This document shows, piece by piece, positions 56,950-64,000 of a stretch of 64,000 nt of DNA. A program made the position numbers and the translations under genes. Source of the DNA: Tieghemostelium lacteum (taxonomy: Eukaryota > Evosea > Eumycetozoa > Dictyosteliales > Raperosteliaceae). The stretch covers positions 372,001-436,000 of the forward strand of contig LODT01000029.1 of assembly GCA_001606155.1 (NCBI GenBank). The letters run 5' to 3'. Position 1 is the first letter of the stretch. Every line of letters begins with the position of its first letter. The notes beneath the pieces were generated by a model that worked only from the letters and a program-made list of their open reading frames with translations, searched no databases and had not been told where the DNA came from.

Positions 56950-59900
56950 ATGCGAAAGAAAACTGATCAGCAAAAATTTGAATTATGGTGTATACAGTTA
57001 ATTAATTTTATCAAATTGGTTGACAATGATATAACCTTGTTTCCACTAGAGATAAAATGGAAATTTGGATCTCCTCAATCAGTTCTAAAGATTTTTAAAA
57101 GCTTCCAAGATTACAATAGTTTTTTAGATAAGTTTCTTCTTTGGATAGACAACAGTGATGAAAAACAGATATTAAAGTATTATATTGAGTGTAATACTAT
57201 TGTTGAACAAGTTCAAAAACAAGATCTATTACTATTCTATGATAAATTTTGGAGATGGTTAGAAGATTATAGATCAACACCACCTTCTACTGATAAATCT
57301 AAAAACCAAAAGAAAACGACAACAATTCAATCAAAACAGGATTTAAAATTATCTCTTTTATCAACTCCACTTTTATTTACCTATCAATACTATCAACATG
57401 GTATAATAAAAAAGATATTAGAGAGTGATAACCAAATTGCTATCAACAATATATTAATATCAATTAATGAATCACATCTATTTGATTATAACTATCGAGA
57501 TAGAGAAAAACTCAGATACAATGCATCTCTTTTACCTTTCAGTTCATTTAAAAAAGTAAGTCCTAACAAATACAAAGTATTATGAATTTAATGTACTAAC
57601 CGATATTACATAATTTACTTAGAATGACACTTCAATGTATGGTTCATTTCATTTTGGAATAGTTGATTGGATATTGGCTAATATAGTCGAATTTAAAGAA
57701 GATCTTGAGAATGAAGAGAAGAGAAGAGAGGTTATAGTTACCAAGTTATCAATTGGTAATATCAGTTCGTTAATGGATATAATACTTCAAGATAAACTTG
57801 GAAAACCAAAGATCCGAAATCTATCATTATTGATCAATTTCATCACCAATAAGTCATTTGATCATCTATCTCAATCAGAGATACAATCGCTGAAGGATAA
57901 ATATTTTGAAATCATACCATTGATTTTTAAATATATGGAAAAGAGTGATAATGTCAAAGACCGTAACTATACCAAATCTCATTACTCAAAAATCCCGAGT
58001 GGCACATACTACAGAGGTGTAAGAAAGTATTTACACGAAATTGATTTCACTAAACGTGGAGATAATAATGGAATGGCACATGACCAATTGAACAAATATA
58101 GAATACATTTTGGTAACAGTACAATTGATAATATAGTATTTAAATACTACAAAAATTGGGAATCATCATCTGAGATTCCTAAAATTGCTACAAAAGCTAT
58201 TATGGCATTAGGTTCCATTCCTATGATAAGTCCATTGATTAAAAATAATCTAAAGTCTATCTATCAATTCCTCTATGAAGGTCTATCAATCAAAGATTTG
58301 GAAAATCACAAAAATACTCTTAATATCATGTCAATGATCATTAACCATTATGGCAACCTACCACTGACAATGGCAAAGCAGATTATTGGCCAACTATTGT
58401 TAAACAGCAGAAATTTTACCAAATATTCAGAAATTGTATCTGTTTATGATCTACTTGAGAGTGTATGTGTGAGATACCCTGCATTGGCATCTGAAAGATT
58501 CCTACAGATTTACAATAATTTACTATCCACTTCCATTCAGAGACTCGACAGTTTAAATAGAATCATTATGACAATGGGTAGTAAATTCAATGAAATGGCA
58601 TCAATTTATCGTGATGATATATTCCTTTTGGAAAATTCAGCTTTGGAAGCTAAAGGGTTTCACCTTGAGATACTAGAGACACTCTATACACACTATAGAG
58701 ACGATAAAGAATTTAAAGGTATAATTGAACACGTCTCAGTTGCCTCTGTGTATAACGGCTATCATGGTAATCAATTGATACATATGGTCAATATCATGAA
58801 TACCATAAGTCCAGAGGAATCTATTTATACTACCATTGAAAATAATATATTTAAAAGTATAAATAGAAACTCAGATTTAATCAACAATAATTACGAAGTA
58901 TTTTTCAGTACTAGAGCAGTCCTTAAACGACAGTATTTAGAAACCATGGTTAAGGGTAATCGTGTCTATCACCTGAGTCTCTTGAAAAATAATTTAAAAT
59001 TATTTCTAGAGTATGACAATCAAAACATATATGAACAGTTACTGTTGACATCATTCAATGCCGTCATTACCAAAGAATGGTTATTTGCTGTGAATTTCAT
59101 AAAGTCCTATGTTAACCTTGACCTCATTATTAAAAAGTCTATTGAGATGATATCTCAATTCAAGTCTACAGTTAAAAACAGTCCACTGAGGAGTGAACAT
59201 ATGGTCAATATCATGGCATCCTATTTAGATCCTTTGGAACTCTATAATCTTTCACTTGAAAAATCAATTGAATTTTTTAACTTGGATTTTCATCATTCAC
59301 TTAAATCCAAGTTATCTCTGGTGATGGATGTTGACAAGGCCATGGATGAAATCTATCTAGTTAATTTCTTTAAACAAGTAGACTATGAAGCAAGACCAAC
59401 ATCTGATGATAAAATTAAAAGGTTCATTCAAATGTTATCTCGATATCTCAATGGACTTGATACCCAATCACCATTGTATACAACAATGAAAAATGATTTG
59501 ATAAATTTCCTTACATTTATAGAAAAACATGAATACAACACATTATTTATACAATATATGGATGCTATTAAAGGTGAAAACATTTTGGAATTTGTTTTTG
59601 AAACCTTTAAATATCACCCATTGAATTCATTCAGTCAACCAACCAGTAATGTATTAATACACCAAATTATATCGAATATATTCCAAGATCCTAATGTCAA
59701 GATATCAGAGCTACTCTCATTGGCACTGGTAAACAAACAATTCCTCTTAGAATGTCAGAAATCTTTCAACAAGTACCCATTAAAAATTCCTTTTACAGTG
59801 AATGTTTTTATCAATGAATCTCAATACTCATTGCTTAAAATGGGATTATATCACATTGATTATTCATCATTGGATCACTTTCACAAAAACATTGTATTTG

Positions 59901-60310
59901 ATATTCTTTATAAATGTTCATCACTGAAATTCAGTAGATCACCAAACTATCTCGTACCTAGAGATTTGGTATTTCTTCAACATTTAGAAATCTCCCCAAA
60001 TACTATATTTCCATATTTTGAAGTTATTCAATTTGACTGCTATAACCACCTGTTGACCAAATGCAATCTAGTTACCTTTGAAATGAATATCCAATGTTCT
60101 TTTGATTGGTCAAATGATGAAGTATTAAAAATAATACCACATATGATGAACCTTATAAAACTGACTCTAAATCATAAGAATTTACAATCATGTAAAATCT
60201 TATTCCATGGTAATTGCATTCCAGATCTCAATGAAATTCAAATGACACTAGAAAAACATCAAGTTGATAGACCAAATTTTAAATATGATGTATCATTCAA
60301 TAAACCTTAA
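56950..60310 (+). CDS. Large unrecognised helical protein (1097 residues)
   Basis: Two exons, 56950..57555 and 57623..60310, with a 67-base GTAAGT...TAG intron in phase 0; 1097 residues. No signal peptide or membrane segment. The body is Leu/Ile/Asn/Lys-rich and helical, with repeated helix-like units (SLLINFITNKSF, LNIMSMIINHYGNLPL, IIMTMGSKFNEMASIYRDD, HMVNIMNTISPEE), which may be a HEAT-like solenoid. The last 250 residues turn to beta/leucine-rich character (LVPRDLVFLQHLEISPN, LIKLTLNHKNLQSC), recalling the C-terminal ends of dictyostelid F-box/LRR-type families. I do not recognise the family. A paralog scrap just upstream suggests a multi-copy gene. Confidence 0.75.
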
Positions 60311-60400
60311 AATGGTCAATTATTACATATTAAATTAATAAAATTTAGTTGATTCTAAATTTCATGAGATTGGTTAGATTTATTCATTGAGTACATCATC

Positions 60401-60655
60401 TTATGCTACGAATCTGACAGTGTAAACTACATTTTTAACATTTCTAGTAGAGTTATTTGCGTAGGTTTTTGATGGATCAATAACTGGAATTTTAACTATT
60501 ATTATAAAATGAGTACTTATTTTAAATACAAATGAATGGGTTATACCTACTTGGAGTTGGTTTGAAAAGTGACATTGGATTTTGTATGAAAAAATTGATT
60601 CAGATTTTTTATATTTTTTTATTTCAAAACCATCGCTGATATCTTTGAAATCCAA
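60401..60655 (-). pseudogene. Possible coding remnant, unrecognised
   Basis: The minus-strand frame has no ATG start (it opens at TTG) and reads SIFSYKIQCHFSNQLQV and, after a 51-base intron-like GTATAA...TAG stretch, VKIPVIDPSKTYANN with a stop at 60401. The splice keeps frame, which suggests the 3' end of a former gene. No upstream exon with a start is clear. Confidence 0.3.
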
Positions 60656-60971
60656 TAAAAAAAATTTTGGGATTTGATCATTTGGATTTAAAACAATTTA
60701 CAGGTTTAAAATATTTTAAACCAAATTGATTATTTATAGGCTAAATTTAACAATATATTGTGCAGTCGACTTCCTGATCTTGAACGTAAATATATAGGAT
60801 AAATGAAAGTTAATATTTACATACTAAACTAGTAAATTGTGGCATATCTGTGGATTGTATTTAAGATAAAAAAAAAATTATAATATCTTTCCCAAAACTT
60901 GTCAAAAATGAATTCTTTTTAAAAAAAAATAAATAATAACAATGCACTAATATTGGCCCTACAAGAAAATC

Positions 60972-60973
<2 letters not shown>

Positions 60974-61020
<47 letters not shown>

Positions 61021-61021
61021 T
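60974..61021. repeat. (ATA)n microsatellite
   Basis: An uninterrupted trinucleotide run of about 15-16 units in non-coding sequence. Probably length-polymorphic. Confidence 0.95.
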
Positions 61022-61049
61022 TATAGTAATACATTAATACCACTCTCAA

Positions 61050-62400
61050 ACTTATAGGGTTGGTAAATCTGTAAATTTCTTCTCGCTCAAAGTAAGTAAA
61101 TGTTTATGCCTGTTTAAGAATATCAGCATATCCATCCGGAATATCAGAGTTTAATTTGGGTTAGGAACATCACATCAGCAAGGAATTTAAACAAAACAAC
61201 TAATTGGCATTCAACCACACAAAGGGTCCAAAGACAACAAATAGATTGTTGTGGATTTTATGATAGAATATTTTTTTAATATACATTTTACAATTGATTT
61301 GGAAAGTATTACACATATTTGACTGGCACTTCCTCAAGCAAATTCTACTCTATCATCAACAACAACAACACAAGTTTAATAGTATTTATGTAAGAAACTA
61401 TTACGGGATTTCTAAGATAATCAAAAAATATCTTAAAATGAAAAAGGACAATGAATCTAAAGGTATAACTTCCACTGGTAGGCTAAATATTAGTGGTGAT
61501 ACTTGGATTGGTAAAACTATTTATAAATGATAATCAAGGTAATCCAATTTCAACTATTCATACCAATATCCCTCATCCCTGAAAACCATTTATATTGGTG
61601 ACTTATTCAAACCTATACTCAATACATCGTTATTCACTGGCTTATACTCATGGCCACTTGATCGACCAAAGAAATCTATGAAGATTCAAACCATACTGCA
61701 ATCATAAATATAAATATAGAAAGTACTTATAAAACAAAATAGTATATGGGGGTGGAATTGCCAGATATCTTTTTCATCAAAGATGAGGCTTTATATAGTC
61801 TAGATGTAAAAATCTTACACTATTATAGAGTTAACGAGAAGTATGAACGAATTGGCTACCATTTCACATCTGAATATGTTACTATGAAGCTCTAAAAAAG
61901 AACCCTTTCGTTGCTAAAACTGCTTTATATCGAACTTTATGAACTTCAGGTTCACAACTTGCGGCAGGAGAGTCTAACAATCTTAAAGGACAATTCCAAA
62001 ACTTTTGATGACAAACAATTCAAGGATATTGATTTGAACAATACCTAGTATGTCCCAAAGAATAGGTCAATGGCATCAATAGAGTGGATACCCTAAATAT
62101 TACAAACATTTAAATCACTGTCTACACTGATCACAGATCTCTTCCAGCCGCTACAATTGTAAAAGTTAAGAAGAAATCTCTGTCTAACTCGCAGATATTT
62201 CAGTATGCATGTCCCCAATTCTAAGGATATGAAGAGAAAATCCATTATTGTAACAGATCTTCCATAGTTTAGATGAAAGGATTTTCAAACATAATACACC
62301 CAACAATTATCATATTCTAATGACCAAGAGAAAAGGACCAAGTAAAAAATATTGACACAAAGATTGAAGGAGAAGTAAAACCAATTTTTAATTATCACAC
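61050..62400 (+). other. Gene-poor stretch with decayed coding text
   Basis: About 1.3 kb whose base composition resembles coding DNA more than spacer, yet no frame stays open. Protein-like phrases surface in several plus-strand frames: GITSTGRLNISGDTWIGKT near 61470-61520, IYIGDLFKPILNTSLFTGLY near 61590-61650, VELPDIFFIKDEALYSLDV near 61751-61810 and YYRVNEKYERIGYHFTSEY just after. The middle ones have the look of the propeller repeats of B-box proteins, but this is weak. I read it as one or more dead host genes. Confidence 0.35.
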
Positions 62401-62649
62401 ATTATTTTTTTTTCCTCTACTTGCTCTATTTTTCTGAAGAAAATAAAATAAAAAACCAGGGCGAATGATCTTTTTTATTCAATCAATCATTAGATCAGGA
62501 CGAAAAATTCGCTTTCCTCTTTTCTTCAATTTATATTTCATCTAATTTCTTCATATTTTATTATATTAATAAAACATGTTTTATTTATTTTTTGTTATTT
62601 TTTACAATTCATAGCTTTACAATAAAGTATTTAATATATACCCACTCTA

Positions 62650-62664
62650 AACACACACACACAC
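62650..62664. repeat. Short (AC)n run
   Basis: A dinucleotide run in the spacer before the matrix-protein gene. Confidence 0.85.
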
Positions 62665-62810
62665 TATGATCAGTGATTGGGGTGATATAAGTGTTTCTGC
62701 CAACTTTTAGAATAGGAATGTATGCATTCATTTTAAGCACTATCAAAAATGAAAGTTAATAATTTAAAATATATTAAATTATTTTTTTTGAAATTTATTC
62801 TCTATTAATA

Positions 62811-64000
62811 ATGTACAGAAACAATATACTCCATATACTTTTAATTATATTTATATCTCTAAATGTTATTCATGGGTAAAAATAGAATTTTAATTTTATT
62901 TTAAATATTTTAATATTTAATATTAATTTGATAACAAAATTTGATAACTATAGTTATTGTGAAACGTATAGTGATTGTGATGACAAAGATCCATGTACAA
63001 ATGACTTTTGTAATTTTAATACTCATGAATGTAGATATACTGTTAGCAAATGTAATGATGAAAATGAATGTACACATGATTATTGTGATCCTCATTTAGG
63101 TTGTCAACATATTCCAATATCATGTAATGATGAAAATCCATGTACAATAGATACTTGCAACTTTCTAACGGGATGCAATTATACTGAAGTACATTGTGAT
63201 GATGATAACCCATGTACCATTAACGCTTGTGATAGAATCAATGGATGTCAGTCTACCCCCAAAGATTGCACAAATGATAATTCAAATAAATGCTTGAAAT
63301 TCAGTTGTGATATTACCTCTGGAGGATGTGTTTCCAATCCCGTTGATTGTAATGACCATAACGAATGCACCATTGATACATGTAATCCTAGGATTGGATG
63401 TGTGAACACACCTAAAGACTGTCAAGATAATGATCGTTGTACGATCGATTCGTGTGACCCTCAAACTGGATGTATATCAGAACCTGTTGTATGCTTCAAC
63501 CCTAACCAATGTAACTCAGTTGGCATCTGTGACCCCAAAGTTGGTTGTGTCTATGCAGGATGTAGTGACAATGACCGTAATTGTCAAGTTGCTTTTTGCA
63601 ATCACACCGACCTCAACAGTCCTTGCGAACTAAGGCAAGAAGATAAACCTTATTACTGCAGAGATGAAAATGTATGCACACTTTCAAATTGTAAACGAGG
63701 TATTGGGTGCACTTATAAATTAATAGAATGTAATGATAATAATGCATGTACCATTGATAGATGCATTAGAAGCAAAAACAAAGGTTGTGTGTTTACACCA
63801 ATACAGTGTCCAACCCCCAAAAACAAATGTGAAGTTTCAACATGTCATTCTCAATATGGTTGTCAAACTAGACCTATAATATGTAATGATTTCAATCCTT
63901 GTACACATGATTATTGTGATCGAGGTATATGTAAATTTGATCCTGTGGCCTGTGACGATAATAATACATGCACTATAGACAGTTGTTCTAAAAAATCTGG
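62811..64000 (+). CDS. CTDC-repeat extracellular matrix protein (3' end outside window)
   Basis: Exon 1 62811..62875 encodes a signal peptide (NNILHILLIIFISLNVIHG). A 78-base GTAAAA...TAG intron leads to exon 2, from 62954 and open to the right edge, at least 370 residues. It is made of Cys-rich units of about 24 residues of the form CDDxNxCTxDxCxxxxGC (CDDKDPCTNDFC, CNDENPCTIDTC, CDDDNPCTINAC, CDDNNTCTIDSC). These are the dictyostelid CTDC (PF00526) repeat known from the stalk/sheath matrix proteins EcmA and EcmB. About fourteen units are visible, a few irregular (CRDENVCTLSNC, CPTPKNKCEVSTC). Likely a secreted slug-sheath or stalk-tube structural protein. The whole gene is probably several kilobases longer. 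Confidence 0.92.

Noticed and set aside
1-64000. tRNA, rRNA, CRISPR or intact transposon
   Set aside because: No cloverleaf with a conserved T-loop, no spaced repeat array, and no transposase or reverse-transcriptase motif noticed on reading both strands; a covariance-model scan was not possible.

Overview
The window looks like nuclear DNA of a dictyostelid social amoeba. The evidence is AT-rich spacers, short GT-AG introns of about 50-110 bases, Asn/Thr/Ser-rich low-complexity coding, and families typical of the group: CTDC-repeat matrix protein, IPT/TIG-EGF surface protein, B-box/propeller proteins, and Cys-rich and carbohydrate-binding secreted proteins. The base composition seems less extreme than that of Dictyostelium discoideum, so another genus is plausible, but that is only an impression. 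There are no operons; neighbouring genes are mostly functionally unrelated.

Layout. 0-5 kb: a secreted HExxH metalloprotease running off the left edge and two tandem B-box/propeller paralogs, the second frame-broken. 5-10 kb: a large ATRX-type SNF2 ATPase whose first exon supplies a SAM domain. 10-20 kb: a secreted propeller-like protein, molybdenum cofactor sulfurase, a secreted FG-GAP protein, a Crinkler-like remnant and UFD1. 20-23 kb: an unrecognised gene with a frame change, a compositionally odd broken gene and a perfect 49-bp palindrome. 23-29 kb: a secreted SETP-repeat protein, a lectin-like scrap, a Q-rich membrane protein, FHIT and V-ATPase subunit D. 29-42 kb: the splicing helicase Aquarius, an IPT/TIG-EGF receptor-like protein, its decayed copy, a truncated fatty-acid desaturase and Hsp104/ClpB. 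42-49 kb: a lipase, ribosomal protein eS25, a cupredoxin and an SLC35F-type transporter. 49-53 kb: three Cys-rich secreted paralogs. 53-64 kb: a USP16-like deubiquitinase, a large unrecognised protein, about 2.5 kb of decayed sequence, and a CTDC-repeat matrix protein running off the right edge.

Many genes had to be assembled by hand from exons; each splice proposed here keeps frame and uses GT-AG ends. Core housekeeping genes (UFD1, V-ATPase D, Aquarius, eS25, Hsp104, USP16-like, MOCOS, FHIT) are interleaved with lineage-specific secreted or surface proteins relevant to development and extracellular matrix. Decayed copies cluster beside intact family members: B-box, TIG and the 1097-residue family. 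The points most worth a second look are the SAM-SNF2 fusion with a SAP-like insert, the perfect palindrome beside a GC-richer broken gene, the cupredoxin with Asn at a usual copper-ligand position, and the half-desaturase abutting a decayed TIG gene.
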